Below are positions 34,871-45,510 of a stretch of 64,000 nt of DNA, piece by piece. The position numbers and the translations under genes were made by a program. The stretch spans positions 5,580,001 to 5,644,000 of the forward strand of contig CM065320.1 in assembly GCA_033032175.1 (NCBI GenBank). Reading direction: 5' to 3'. Under the pieces are notes generated by a model that worked only from the letters and a program-made list of their open reading frames with translations, did not search any database and had not been told where the DNA came from. This DNA is from Saturnia japonica (taxonomy: Eukaryota > Arthropoda > Insecta > Lepidoptera > Saturniidae). Position 1 is the first letter of the stretch, and each line of letters starts with the position of its first letter.

Positions 34871-35075
34871 ATAAACTAAATAAATAAATTCAGCGTTTTC
34901 TTTTAATTTCAGACAGAGACTCATCTCTTATAGTTTCAGAGTTCCCCTCACTTACCCACCTCAATGTTACTTCCTGTATATTTAATAAATGATGTTGAAT
35001 ATATGACAACATTACAGGCACAAGAGATGTAGGGCACAGAGAAATTTCTTTGAAAATTATATTATTATTATTATT

Positions 35076-35141
35076 TAGCCTACGGTAGCCGTTTATAATC
35101 AGGGACACCGTATGATTGTTTGCCATCTTTGTTATATAAAA
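35076..35141 (+). mobile_element. Short LINE 3'-end fragment
   Basis: AGCCTACGGTAGCCGTTTAT, then AATCAGGGACACCGTATGAT and TGTTTGCCATC match the terminal block of 31957-32015. It is preceded by (ATT)n. It sits between the mariner composite and the putative minus-strand exon, and accounts for the C-terminal half of the 140-codon minus-strand frame found here. Confidence 0.65.
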
Positions 35142-35209
35142 AATCCTGAAAGTCACAAATACTGCCTTTATAATAAATAGAACTTCAGTTCTAATTTTAC
35201 ACAAGCTAC

Positions 35210-35321
35210 CTAAATACTTTTCCACCCACGGTGGCAAATCTATTTTCTTTAACTTATCAATAGACCGATCTGTCATCTCTCTTATGACAACGTGCCAGAT
35301 TACTGAGCTCATATGATCCGC
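35210..35321 (-). CDS. Putative internal exon of an unidentified gene
   Basis: On the minus strand a strong 3' splice site (T13 then CTGTAG, 35322-35340) is followed by an open frame reading ADHMSSVIWHVVIREMTDRS, then IDKLKKIDLPPWVEKYL. AG|GTAGCT at 35208-35211 is a candidate donor. The peptide has balanced composition (Trp, His, Pro, acidic and basic residues) unlike translated AT-rich DNA. The frame continues past the donor for some 30 residues before entering the LINE end, so an alternative is a decayed TE frame. No family recognised. If real, the gene lies on the minus strand with upstream exons at higher coordinates. Confidence 0.35.
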
Positions 35322-35543
35322 CTACAGAAAAAAAAAAACAAATGTATTAAATGTTATTGCTCTCGTAGTTACAGTGGCGAACATACTCTTGAAAATACTT
35401 ATTTTTATTTAATTCAATCTACAGTGTGCATCACTTTGTACCAATCTCGTGGTTTATTGAATAATTGAAAGTAAAATTATTCCGAACTTAATTAACTGGA
35501 TTTTATTACTCAAATATTTATTTCCACCAAAATAAAAATACAT

Positions 35544-35816
35544 GGGTGCCTCGTTAGCCTAGTGGTCGTAAGCGCGACTGCTATGATCGAAGTCCTGGGT
35601 TCGATTCCCAGGTCGAGCAAAGTGTTATTGGGTTTTTCCTATGAAATTCTCAGTAGCAGCTCGGAGTTTGGTTTCGTGCCCGATTAATGGCAATAGGCTC
35701 GCCCCCTATTACATGGGACCTAAAAACATACTCGGCGAACTGTGGGTGTACATCAATTAGTACACCTCTGCCTAACCCTTCGGGGAATACAGGCGTGATG
35801 GTATGTTGTTATGTAA
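35544..35816 (+). mobile_element. tRNA-derived SINE, copy 3 (best preserved)
   Basis: Box A-like TAGCCTAGTGG (35555-35565) and box B GGTTCGATTCC (35598-35608) are both intact, so this copy could still be bound by Pol III factors. The body has GTGTTATTGGGTTTTTCCTA, CAATAGGCTCGCCCCCTATT, ACTCGGCGAACTGTGG and CCTAACCCTTCGGGGAATAC, and ends GGCGTGATGGTATGTTGTTA. It is the reference for the other two copies. Confidence 0.9.
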
Positions 35817-35935
35817 AAACACGTGTTTAGAGTACACTCATTATTATTTTCATGCTTGATTACTCCAACTTCGCAACTATGCTCGAAGCCTCTGAGCGTG
35901 AACCCGAATTTTTGTTATTATAAAAATGTTGTTAT

Positions 35936-35963
35936 ATATTATATTATTATTATTATTATTAGA
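35936..35963. repeat. (TTA)n microsatellite
   Basis: TATATTATATTATTATTATT and continuation, just before AGAACG. Confidence 0.8.
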
Positions 35964-36038
35964 ACGATTTTCCTTAACGCAGCTTGCGTTAGGTGTTGAC
36001 TTGTAGAAATCGTCATGTAAAGAAAAAGCGTTGTGTCC

Positions 36039-36060
36039 GTCTCTCTCTCTCTCTCTGTCT
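36039..36060. repeat. (CT)n microsatellite
   Basis: About eight CT units ending in GTCT; (GT)n follows at 36079-36088. Confidence 0.8.
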
Positions 36061-37317
36061 AATTCTATTATATACGAGTGTGTGTGTGCATGCGAGTATC
36101 GATATTTTATCGGCAACTATCACCGGTCGTTGTTGTCATGCCAGCCTGCAAGCTGGATATACGATCTCGTTACGCAATCCAAAAGACAATCACAATAAAC
36201 AGTTTATCATCATGTACATGGTGGTTGCGGCCCAGTAGAGTACTCTACCACCCCGCTTAATTACTGAATATACACCGGCTGATCCCAGTACTCGACTTAT
36301 CTAAGCATGCCACTATATCGGTCTTACACCTTGGTGGCCTTGATCTACAATTGTCTTGTATAAAGAAACATGGAAGCCAATAAGCCAAAAATATAAACTT
36401 ACTATATTTGTAATAAAATGTATACTTCATTTTTTTATACACGTGTCCTGTGATAGAAACCTGTGTCGCTTTACGGCCGGGCCGACCTTACGAAACATAA
36501 TTTATATTTAATGTTATTGCTCACGTTTCAGCTCACGTAAAGCCGCCGACATAAAAGTTCACCGCGGCCAAATTGGAAACTGTTCATGTCCTTTTACTGT
36601 AATCTATTTCTTAGTTCTTCAACTACTTAATATGTTATGCGGATAGTTCCTTATCCTCATCAGTCAATATGTCAATCTGCCAATTATTATTATATGTGAA
36701 CTCGTTCTTGTATATAATTGTTTATATGTAAATATTTATATTTTAATTATTTTTGAAGTGAAAACTTCTTTTAGCGCGGTACGCATATTTTTAGATGAGA
36801 TAAAATCTCTGGACTCGCGACACTGTTACGAGACGCAGCTATAGTGTATGCATATATGCATGTACAAATATCAGACCGCGAACGCGTCTAGATAAATAAA
36901 AAAAACCATTTATTGCTATAAAATTTATAACAACTGTTTTGCCTAGTTTTTAAACAACCGATAATACAACAATTGTTAACTCCCGATTAATAAATATTTT
37001 TTTAAAATAAATCTAATGTTACGATATCACAGCAACATATACCGAGTATAGACGTTTAGTTCGGCGTTTCGCCGTCGGGATCAAGTTTTCACTTCTGTCG
37101 GCACTCCCGGAGTGCAATTTTTATTTATTTATTTCAGTACAAAAGTGAATGCCATTTTAAAAATATGTTAAATTGTTTTTATTTTATTTATATAAATTTT
37201 AAAGTAGATGTATAATTTTGATGGATTTATACTATAAAAATAGTTGTACGATTCCATTCGCAAGTCAAGACGAATATTTTATAAAATCGAAAAATTCGTA
37301 CTACATATTTACCAAGC
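36061..37317. other. Intergenic stretch
   Basis: At 36215-36290 ATGGTGGTTGCGGCCCA...CTACCACCCCGCTTAAT...ACACCGGCTGATC resembles one unit of the 48.9/51.3-kb minisatellite, heavily diverged. GC-richer patches at 36470-36580 and 37040-37110 were not identified. Confidence 0.4.
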
Positions 37318-37681
37318 TCAAAAACATTGCCATGAACCCGGGGGGTCCTCGAGGCGGCTATCAAATTTGGGGACGTCCAGAGTTGAAAGCCGGCCCAACA
37401 ACTCCGGATATGTCGCAGGTCGCGTTGCTCCCTTCAAAGTTCCCTTGAATGCCGATCTCTCATTGAGGATAGTACGCGCGCCCTGCGTAATCGAGTCGAT
37501 CAAGTCGTAGAATTGCCCCACATCCGCCTCCGCCGAAACGGTCCACCGCTGCCTGTCGTTTATCGACAGCTTTAAACCTCTCTAGGAGGGCCTCCTGCCT
37601 GTCTTCTCTGCCAACCAATGTGGCAGTAGAAGTAGCCCACGCCAGCTCTGTCCGAATCCGCTTCGTGTTTGTTGACGTCAT
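37318..37681 (-). pseudogene. Start of a BEL/Pao-like gag, frameshifted and truncated
   Basis: An ATG at 37679-37681 opens MTSTNTKRIRTELAWATSTA and an acidic/basic helical stretch (REDRQEALLERFKAVDKRQ). After a +/-1 frameshift near 37525 the second frame reads GQFYDLIDSITQGARTIL and ends with LLGRLSTLDVPKFDSRLEDP. The last phrase resembles the LPxxxLPxFDGxxxxWPxF motif at the start of BEL/Pao gag capsid regions. A stop ends the frame at 37318, and the rest of gag, pol and the 3' LTR are not seen. The position just downstream of an LTR, in the right orientation, supports the call. Confidence 0.5.
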
Positions 37682-38248
37682 AATTAACGAAAAGACTTCC
37701 AATCGTACAAAACTAAATTAAAAAAAAAAAAACTAAATTCAACAAAAAAAATTAAACCCAATAAAAACTAAACACACCAATCGAATCCGGGAACAAAGCG
37801 TAGTGTCAATATCCAACAAAAAACAACAATGAAATTTAAATTTTTAAGTAAATAAACAAACAACAAAATTATATTTATTACACAACCAAACAAATTATTA
37901 ATAAATAATTAACTTAATACCATAATACAACGAAGGTAATTCTTAATAACTCTATATTAATACACTAAACAAACAAAGTGAATATTACTAATAGAAAATT
38001 AAGTACTAAGTGGGTATATTACAAATTACGCGTGATTAACCACGCTCTGCTACCAAAATGTTTGAGAAGGTTCGCGACGTACTATTCGCGTGAAGTATGC
38101 TGGGCCCTAGAATCGATCTTCTTGAATCACGATCCCTCTCGAACCTATTGCTGCGATTGAGTATACACAGTAATTGATTACAAAAAAAAAGAAGACTTAC
38201 CTAGTCAGGCGCGGGCGGTATCCTCAGGGATACCGTACCTCAGGTATC

Positions 38249-38266
38249 AGTACCTGGACGGCCAAT
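38249..38266 (-). promoter_or_regulatory. Presumed primer-binding site of the LTR element
   Basis: Directly inside the LTR on the minus strand is ATTGGCCGTCCAGGTACT. A TGG near the LTR edge is usual for tRNA-primed elements. The cognate tRNA was not determined. Confidence 0.4.
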
Positions 38267-38638
38267 TGTGAAGTATGTGTGTTTGTGAAGTGAATTGTAT
38301 GTACGTGGGTGTAACCGCCCAATTGGTAGAACACTAGCACCGTAAACAATCAGTTCAACAAAACTCCTAGGACACCAACTCAACGTTATAAGATACAAGG
38401 CAAAATCCAACTAAGACACTACCGAAAATTACGTGTGACGTAGCGCTCTTCAAACCACAAGCAGAAGCGCGGCACTCAAACGCACGACGACAACTACTGC
38501 ACGTGCCCGCACCAGCCGTCCCGCCACGCTAGAGGGGCCTTCCCCGAATGATTGCACATGCCATTCGCCCGCCTATCACAGGCCTTCCTGCGATCTCGCC
38601 ATCTCACGATGCGAGCTAATATATTTACATTTCCAACA
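38267..38638 (-). repeat. 5' LTR, 372 bp
   Basis: On the minus strand it begins TGTTGGAAATGTAAATATAT and ends CATACTTCACA, the TG...CA form of LTRs. It contains CpG-rich sequence (GATGGCGAGATCGCAGGAAG) absent from the flanks. Only one copy is present, so the borders rest on the TG/CA ends and the adjacent primer-binding-like sequence. Confidence 0.6.
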
Positions 38639-39269
38639 TGGCAGTATAATTATATGCTTCATTTTTTTATATTCTGCAAACACCTATAAACCAGTGGCAC
38701 AATTATAATCACAATCATAACGTAAATATTTAAAAATAAAATGATAATTTTTCTGCCATCGATGTAACGACATAGCGGAATGAAATATAAGATGTAATGA
38801 AATGAAATCATATATTTTATGAGAAGACTTTTGTATTTGCCTATATATTACTTTCGACGGGGATTTCGACGCGCAGTCTGTTTGTTCTGAACGAAGAACT
38901 TCGATCTATGTAACTTTCTCAACTCGGAGGAACTTGGCATTGAGTTATAGATTCCCAACTGCATTCCAAATATTTATTTGTTTACTTAGTAAAACGAGAT
39001 TACCACATTTGATATCTCTTTAAACTTTCTGAATATGATATTTCCAAATACTCAATATAAATTTGTTGTTTTAGAAGGGGCTGACCTTGTTCGATAGTTA
39101 AAAATAATCACAACTAATATTAATTACAAACTAATATTTGCACTAATGTTTACAGAGAACGTGAATTGACATTTCCAATCATTTCTTTCAACATGTAACT
39201 ATTAGTTCTATTACCACTATATACAGAACCATTTTTTCTATGAGTGTTATTTTAATGATGTTATATGTA

Positions 39270-39490
39270 TTCAATATAATTGTTGTAAAATAATTAAAGA
39301 GTTATATTTTAAATACCAACCGAATATATTTCATGTTCACTGAAGAATTTAAAAAACTCTTCGACTGTTTTTATAGTAGCTCGGCAAACTGAAGGCGGTC
39401 GCCGATGTCATGCTGGCCTACATAAATATCTCTTCTCGTTAGGACCCGATGAAGAAGGAGGGAACACATTGAGATGGTTCCACAGTTTAG
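39270..39490 (-). pseudogene. LINE ORF2 C-terminal scrap, related to the 57.2-kb LINE
   Basis: The minus strand reads WNHLNVFPPSSS, matching the WNxLPxxxFPxxY tail of Jockey/CR1-type proteins. At DNA level GGAACCATCTCAATGTGTTC, CCTCCTTCTTCATCGGGTCC and GAAGAGATATTTAT align with 58183-58262. Stops interrupt it. Confidence 0.6.
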
Positions 39491-39692
39491 TACTATTTAT
39501 TATAAACATAAAATTTCAATAAATCGATCTACTTAATATATAGAACGTAACGCGGTAGTTGTGTAGAATTTAATAGGGATTTTAATCCCCATAACCAAAA
39601 AAAGTTTACCCAAGTTTATTGTAAATTGTTTAAAATTAAAACATCGTGCCTTAAATACCATAATATAATCTAAACCCCTAGCAACTTTGTAT

Positions 39693-39905
39693 TCAACATC
39701 GTAGATATCCAAGTAGGACAAGTTTTGTATAAAGCTCATTCAATCTACTATCAAAGGTCTCGAATAGATGAGAGGGCCGATAGTGTCCTGCAATAAAAAA
39801 GCTCAGATATAGGGCGAAGGCGGAGTCTCCGCTCACGTCGCGTCGTGTCACCTTCTGTCCTACTTTATAAACGTGGCCCCCAAACCGCAATTTATGTCGT
39901 CCCTG
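39693..39905 (-). CDS. Unassigned open frame, basic, no ATG at its start
   Basis: A stop-to-stop frame holds GGHVYKVGQKVTRRDVSGDS, AFALYLSFFIAGHYRPSHLF and ETFDSRLNEL. Composition is protein-like and the DNA is GC-richer than its flanks at 39770-39860. An internal TTTTTTATTGCAG on the same strand would be a good 3' splice site, which would make only the second half exonic. No family recognised. Confidence 0.22.
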   Translation of the reverse strand, partial: QGRHKLRFGGHVYKVGQKVTRRDVSGDSAFALYLSFFIAGHYRPSHLFETFDSRLNELYTKLVLLGYLRC

Positions 39906-40338
39906 TCTCGGCTGTCTCCTAAATTAATTGCCATCCACTCAGTTTGTTTACACACACGTTCGAAAATTAGAACAATAAAAAGAAATTTAGAACAAGACAC
40001 TATTGACAAAACTCCGTAGTCACAACAACGCTGCATTTTCTCTTCACTCTGTAGTGAAGTAGCATTGTTGGCATCGTTACATACGAATTGTAAGATTTTG
40101 TTTAAATTACTCGCTAACGTTATTAAAAAAAGGAGATATAACCATATTTGATTTCACGATGAACTGCATATCGATAATACTGGTCACTCATCCATAGCCA
40201 TCCATTTGCCTTACATATAATTCTTATAATATTCGTGAGTTGACGATATGTTTCAAAATTAAAATTTATTAATAATTTTGATTTATTGATAAAAAGCTTA
40301 AAATAGTGCAAATCTGGAAAATAAATGTTCTTTTACAT

Positions 40339-40358
40339 CATTTTCCCTCGGGAAAATG
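40339..40358. repeat. Perfect short inverted repeat
   Basis: CATTTTCCC, two-base spacer, GGGAAAATG. A hairpin of nine base pairs; no function apparent. Confidence 0.8.
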
Positions 40359-41682
40359 GACATTTTTGGAACGGAGTCACGTGATAGAAAATGCCAATCA
40401 GAAAACGTGACGTCATTGTACACTATGATGTATAAATTATACGCAGTTGAGTGATATTTTTATTATAAAGTTTATATTGTGACAAGTGACGTATGTGTAA
40501 AAAATATGTAATGAAAGTGTAATAATGAATAAATTTACTAACTCAGGGGTATTATTTTCATCAAATAAAGTGATTAAAACAACTTTTCTGTCTAATTCTG
40601 GATTGTGCAAGTTTAGGGAGCCTTCTAATTGTTTAAAAAAAAAATGTTTTTATTGATAATATTAAATCACACAGATACTTCGAACCTCACAAATAAATGA
40701 AATTTTAACTTCTAAATCCCATATTTCGTAACAAATAAAATATCCCCAAAACTTATTCGTAAACGAAATCAAAGAGGATTTCTCTGAATAGAAACTCTAC
40801 TAACTTTCAGGACACGTAAACTCGTGACTATAAAAGCGAGCTCCGCCAAAATTGTCAGTCTCTAATCACAGATTTTAAACCGTTATCACCCTCCCTCGGG
40901 CTTAATTTATTTACTTGTTACACTTAAAAAAGGAACGTAGAAATTTAAGTAAATTATAATAAAAATATTATACCTAATAAATAATCTGCCGTCCTGCTAG
41001 CCAATAATTTATGATATTGACGTTAAGATGATGATAAATAGTTTACACTCGTAATCTTCTCTATACAAAAAGAAGCTTAATACGAAACGTTGAAAAGTAA
41101 AAGGGTCTGCCAAAAAAGAGCTACGGGTAAAGGCTATTTTTGCATTTCCTGTTGAATTTAAACAAACACAAAAAGAGTCTATTTTAAGTTATTTGTTGTT
41201 AGTCTTTATTTCACCTGCTGAAAGTGAATTATAATTATTCTATTATTAGGTAAGGTATCCTTCCTGATTATGAAAAGATATGTATTTAAAATATACTAAA
41301 TACAAAATACACAGTAAGATAAATAATTTATTCTAAATGAATAGATAAGCAATAAGTCGCTTCCTTATGTTGAGGCTTGAAAGACACTGGCCACGACAGC
41401 GAAGCACATAGCACGTAGCCTGTACGAAATTATCTGCTCCGAAAGAGCCCGACCCGGGTGACTCAAGGAAAATATAAAACGAAAATAACTTACGCCTAAA
41501 CCGTGTGCCGGAGTTTTTTTACGTTAACACGAGAAGGCTACAAATAAAATGTTTTATTTTAAATAAATATTTTCTTAGGTATTCCTTAATAAAGTTTCGC
41601 TGTTTATAAGGGCAAACATGGAGCTACGTGGATGTAATTTACCAGCTTTGTTTCTTGTTAAAATTTAAACCTTATTCAGCGA
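40359..41682. other. Intergenic stretch without recognised elements
   Basis: AT-rich. GC-richer patch at 41380-41470 not identified. CACGTGATAG and CGTGACGTCA near 40379-40416 resemble E-box and CRE cores but stand alone. Confidence 0.4.
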
Positions 41683-41871
41683 CTAGCTGTGCCCCACGGT
41701 TTCACCCGTGTCAAATTTATTCATCTAACTCTCCAGAGCGCCGCCGCAACACCAACGCACCCGTATTTCTATCGTAATTCTCACATACTTGCCTACGGCT
41801 AGCCATATTGCTTGACGGTTCATTTTTACTGCTAGGCTCCGTATAGTTGTAGCGTAAAGTTATATAGATTA
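41683..41871 (+). repeat. CTAGCTGTGCCCC-type dispersed repeat, 5' fragment
   Basis: CTAGCTGTGCCCCACGGTTT, CACCCGTGTCAAATTTATTC, then ACTTGCCTACGGCTAGCC and GCGTAAAGTTATATAG align with 5371-5530. It is cut short by the start of the family B element at 41872. Confidence 0.7.
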
Positions 41872-42711
41872 CTAGCGGTGTTCTCGCTGCTCCGCAGGCA
41901 TTTGTTACCACGCAATAGTTATAATATACATCTCGTAATTTTATTTTTACTCATATTGATGACAATTCAGAGGCCGTATCAACTGAGGAGTGGCATGCAT
42001 TTCCCGTGTACAATTTTCATTAAAATTGGTTGAAAATTATTATTCTAATACACAATAACTAATGCATTATCAGCGATTGTTGTAGCCCCTCTCAATTATA
42101 GTACTTATGATATATGCTTACCGTGTACAAAATTTGATCAGAATCCGTTGAGATTTCATGAAAATAGGATTTTTTTAACTTCTTTTTTTTATTTGTAGAA
42201 GAAATATTGACAATTCTTAAAGCTCATCAATTATATAAATACTTAGACTTTCTGTGTACAAAATTTCATCAAAATTGGTTAAGAATTAATGAAATATATT
42301 ATTTTGGAAATTCTTTTTTTACGATTACTAAATGTGTTGTTGATTAATCTTATAACTTACCGTTCATGGAATGACTTATACTTTCCGTGTACAAAATTTC
42401 AAAGAAATCGGTCCAGAATTAACGAAAATATATTTTTTTGGAAATTATATTTTTTTACCATTTCTGAATGTAATATTGAAATTTCTTATACCCTATCAAT
42501 TGACCAATGATATGAAGCATCCCGTGTACAAAATTTGATAAGAATCGGTCAAGCCGTTTTGAGTTAAATCCGGACATACAAACAGCCAGACAAACAAAAA
42601 TTATTTTAATGGCATATTCGTGGTCAGTATCGTTCATATAGTATGCCTATCGGGAAATTTTGGCAAAATATTAAAAGTACAGACATGAATACAGATCTAT
42701 TAATATAGATT
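41872..42711 (+). repeat. Dispersed repeat family B, copy 2, with internal tandem units
   Basis: It opens CTAGCGGTGTTCTCGCTGC and aligns with 20657-21540 to the end (GTTAAATCCGGACATACAAA, TCATATAGTATGCCTATCGG, ACAGATCTATTAATATAGAT). Five internal units begin with GTGTACAA(AA)TTT at about 42003, 42121, 42252, 42384 and 42521, spaced 118-137 bp. Confidence 0.78.
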
Positions 42712-44844
42712 ATAGTTAATCAGTGTGCTAAGTCCCTTTATCTAATACAAGCATCCAAAATTATTGTTATTCTATTTTGTTACTACATGACATGAGTGAG
42801 AAAACTAGATACGAGTACTTTACGAACCAAAAATAATAATATTATTAATTCTACGTTTCAAAAGGTGTAGGATAACGAGCGGTTGTTATTTTAACTCATA
42901 CAACTTCCGATTATGCTATATACATGTTCCAGTGTTAACAGCCACGCGGCCGCATTTCTAGTGAAAGCGTGTTTCAAACATAACTCCGGCGACCTCAGAC
43001 TGAACGATATTAAACTATAAAGTGTGGTGCATGAACGGTTTGCCGACCTCAAACGATTCACAAGCGTCTCCAACAATATATTTTTTTGTTTCGCCTTATT
43101 TTTTACTGTCATTTACAGTAAATAATTAAAATTAAACTGAAGCGTAATATGGTAGTGACCGCAGTAATTAAAGATTAATTATAATATAAGTTGAAATCGT
43201 ATAAATGTAATAAATAATCTTAGAAAAGGAAATAAAACAAAATATCAAATAAAAGATGAAAAAGAATATGCGTGTTTATGAAGCCCCCTAAGGGACCTAC
43301 ACGGTGAACTTCTCGGAGTAAGTACACTGAACCATGAACCGAGTGAACATAAAATGACTAAGTTATCGCTCTCAGACGACATATACAGTCGTAAAAGTCT
43401 GAAACAGAGCTCTTTATATGAAAATAAAAAATGAATCGATGTGCTCTGAAAATTAGTCTCATATAAGCCTATTCATGTCATTCAGTGCAGTTATTTTAGT
43501 AACAATTGTATTCTGTCCTCAGCAAATAGATTAAGAACATAAACTGATATAATAAATTAAAAATTCCATAAAAAATTTAACAAATTCCAAATTATAAGTT
43601 CAAAAGTGTTCATATTTTTTTCTTGTATTTATAGGCTAGTGTTGACCGCTGTCTATTCTTTAAATAAAATGACCGATGTTGATAACACTTTTAACCGAGG
43701 AAGAGAATTTCCTTTTAATTGTAACTACCTGAACACCGATTGTTGGTTGAACATATATTTTCATCCTGAGATTAGATAGACAGGTGAGTTCTAAACATAT
43801 ATGTTATATACCTATGTATATAACTGTATAGTATATGTAATAATCTCAGTTGAATTTATCAGTTTGTAATTTTGGCATTTTCTGAACTTATACACGTATG
43901 CAAATTTAAAACAAAGTTCTTAAATGACGAGTGTCAAATTAAAATGCCACATGTTATTTGTAAATATTAAAACTTCCTAACCTTCAAACGAATTAACATA
44001 AAAAAATTTATGTTAACAAAAAGATAACAAATATATTACTTACTCTGAACAACTGCTTAGTATAGGACGTTTTACAAATTTATCACAAAATGTTTATTTA
44101 TAAATTTAACTCACTGTTTACACATTGTCTTCATGGCTACATGGTTCATGCTACGTTCACCCTTTCTCACTCTCTCTCAATCGGTCTTAATCGTTCTCTC
44201 CCTCTCTCTCTCAAAACGGTTCACATCTTCGTGACGCGTTTCATCCGTAAAAATTTTACCCTTATGCGCGCAAAGAAGTTTCACTTCAAAAACTTAAAAA
44301 GAAGAATGAAAGGTATCCTTCGACGTCAATCACATTTTGGATGGTGATAACCTTTGTTTTTGTAGTCACTCTTCTTCACTCACCTCCTATAAATTACCGT
44401 CGTTGCCAACCTTAGGCTGTTGCCTAGCTTATTTTGCCTATAGGTTAATCTACGCTACTAAGCTACTAAATACCATGGTGATGGCTCTAGAAAAGCCAAA
44501 AGCTGAACCTTGCAGCGAGTACGTTTTAAATAGAACTTTTATTGGATCGACTTCCCCTTTTAAAAAGTAAATAACCAATTTTTCAATGGCATTTATATAA
44601 AAGCAATTTCATAACAACTATTGTATTCTTGTTTTTCTTTAAATAAAGACAAAGGGTTCTACTAACGTTTATAAAGGTCTGTCTTATGATGACATTCTGT
44701 TACTGATTGATATTGTGTTAGTTTACTTTAGTCGTAGAAATGAAATTATTGCGGTTAGCGACATTTGTACAAACAGTATGGGAATAATTTTGAATGATCA
44801 AAGATGAGAAATTACACCATTTCTAGTTCTTACAGAAGTAACAA
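42712..44844. other. Intergenic stretch with CT-rich tract
   Basis: A CT-rich tract lies at 44163-44212. CTTATGCGCGCAAAGAAGTT at 44262 matches 11463. The open frames at 42891-43112 (-) and 44090-44570 (+) have no recognisable domain. Confidence 0.4.
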
Positions 44845-45062
44845 TAGAGGGCGCTAAAATGAGAACTCTAATAAGATAAAATTATGGATTTTGAAAATTA
44901 CGCTACCAAAGTACAAGTTTGCAATTTGTCACAAAAACTTCCTAGAGGGCGCTAAAATATAAATATGTATGTTGCAAAATCCAACACTACAAAAGTAGGT
45001 CCGAACATTCAAAAGTACGAATTTTAAGATGTCAAACAAACTTCCAAGATAGTTCTGACAAG
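44845..45062 (+). repeat. Two-unit tandem repeat around TAGAGGGCGCTAAAAT
   Basis: TAGAGGGCGCTAAAAT occurs at 44845 and 44943, 98 bp apart. Each is followed by AAAATxxxxxACTxxAAAAGTA-like and CAAACTTCC(T/A)AGA blocks; a third partial end is at 45045. It looks like an old dimer of a dispersed repeat. Confidence 0.55.
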
Positions 45063-45069
45063 AGAGCGA

Positions 45070-45245
45070 AAATCTATTCCGAAGATCCCACTTTGTTTAG
45101 TTATTAATTGGGAAAAGATATACGTCATCGGGGCTACAGGGTGGCACAATCGCCGCCTCGTCACCGAGCCGTCCATTTGCATCGTCGGCAATTTCACAAC
45201 ACATTACCGTGGGACCCGTTTTACTTGAGGTGTTGTAATATTAAA
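45070..45245. other. GC-rich block, open on both strands
   Basis: The plus strand reads NWEKIYVIGATGWHNRRLVT then EPSICIVGNFTTHYRG. The minus strand over the same bases reads TGPTVMCCEIADDANGRLGD then EAAIVPPCSPDDVYLFP. Both look protein-like, so neither can be preferred. The block follows repeat DNA directly and is probably part of a dispersed element. Function unknown. Confidence 0.35.
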
Positions 45246-45354
45246 TGAATAATAGTCATTGTATACCAAGCATCGGTAACTTTCACACGTCTTGTATTTT
45301 AGTATTAATCTTATTAATTAAACTAAGTTAAAAGTATTTTTTTTTATCCTTCAG

Positions 45355-45510
45355 CTGTCTGTGGCTTTCGTAATTGGTATCACAACAACCGTGGTGTTTT
45401 GTATACGTGTACGTATTATAAATTTTTATTTTATTCAGATGATATTCTCATGGATATTTCAAATGTGCAAAGTGATGCTTTAATTGAAAATTATATTGTG
45501 AATAAAGATT
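45355..45510 (+). CDS. Putative penultimate exon of an unidentified gene
   Basis: A pyrimidine tract and CAG (45340-45354) precede a 156-nt frame, and a consensus donor GTAAGTA follows at 45511. The frame reads CGFRNWYHNNRGVLYTCTYY then SDDILMDISNVQSDALIENY and IVNKD. Entry takes two bases and exit leaves one, which fits the next acceptor at 45681-45682. A second reading of the first half (SVAFVIGITTTVVFCI) looks like a membrane helix but runs into a stop unless a donor inside (about 45411) is used. Identity unknown. Confidence 0.35.

Larger units (their letters stand above)
33962..34982. mobile_element. Composite of two mariner-type 3' halves in inverted orientation
   Basis: The outer ends are inverted copies: the left reads CATTGAGATGAGTCAGTGAG, GAACTCTGAAACTATATGAG. 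The right, on the minus strand, reads CATTGAGGTGGGTAAGTGAG, GAACTCTGAAACTATAAGAG. Alignment continues inward through AAATTAAAA...GCTGAATTT...TTATTT. Each arm then enters the C-terminal coding part of a Tc1/mariner-group transposase, the left on the minus strand and the right on the plus strand. The result is an imperfect palindrome of about 1 kb with coding directions pointing outward. Confidence 0.7.
37318..38638 (-). mobile_element. 5' part of an LTR retrotransposon (BEL/Pao-like)
   Basis: In minus-strand order: LTR (38638-38267), primer-binding region, AT-rich leader (38248-37682) and partial gag. The leader has no long frame in the sense direction; the plus-strand frame at 37978-38160 is antisense. 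GC content in LTR and gag is clearly above the local background. No second LTR occurs at lower coordinates in the window, so this is a truncated copy rather than a solo LTR. Confidence 0.6.

Noticed and set aside
35544..35620. Possible tRNA gene (intact A and B boxes)
   Set aside because: It cannot fold as a full cloverleaf from the visible sequence and continues into a SINE body found in two other copies.
43668..43790. 36-codon ATG frame (MTDVDNTFNRGREFPFNCNY...) followed by a GTGAGT donor
   Set aside because: A stop precedes the donor, so frame and splice site are incompatible; too short to support alone.
45100..45235. Peptidoglycan-recognition-protein-like reading (GWHN...PSICIVGNFTT)
   Set aside because: Resemblance is limited to a few residues, the opposite strand is equally open, and the block adjoins repeat DNA.
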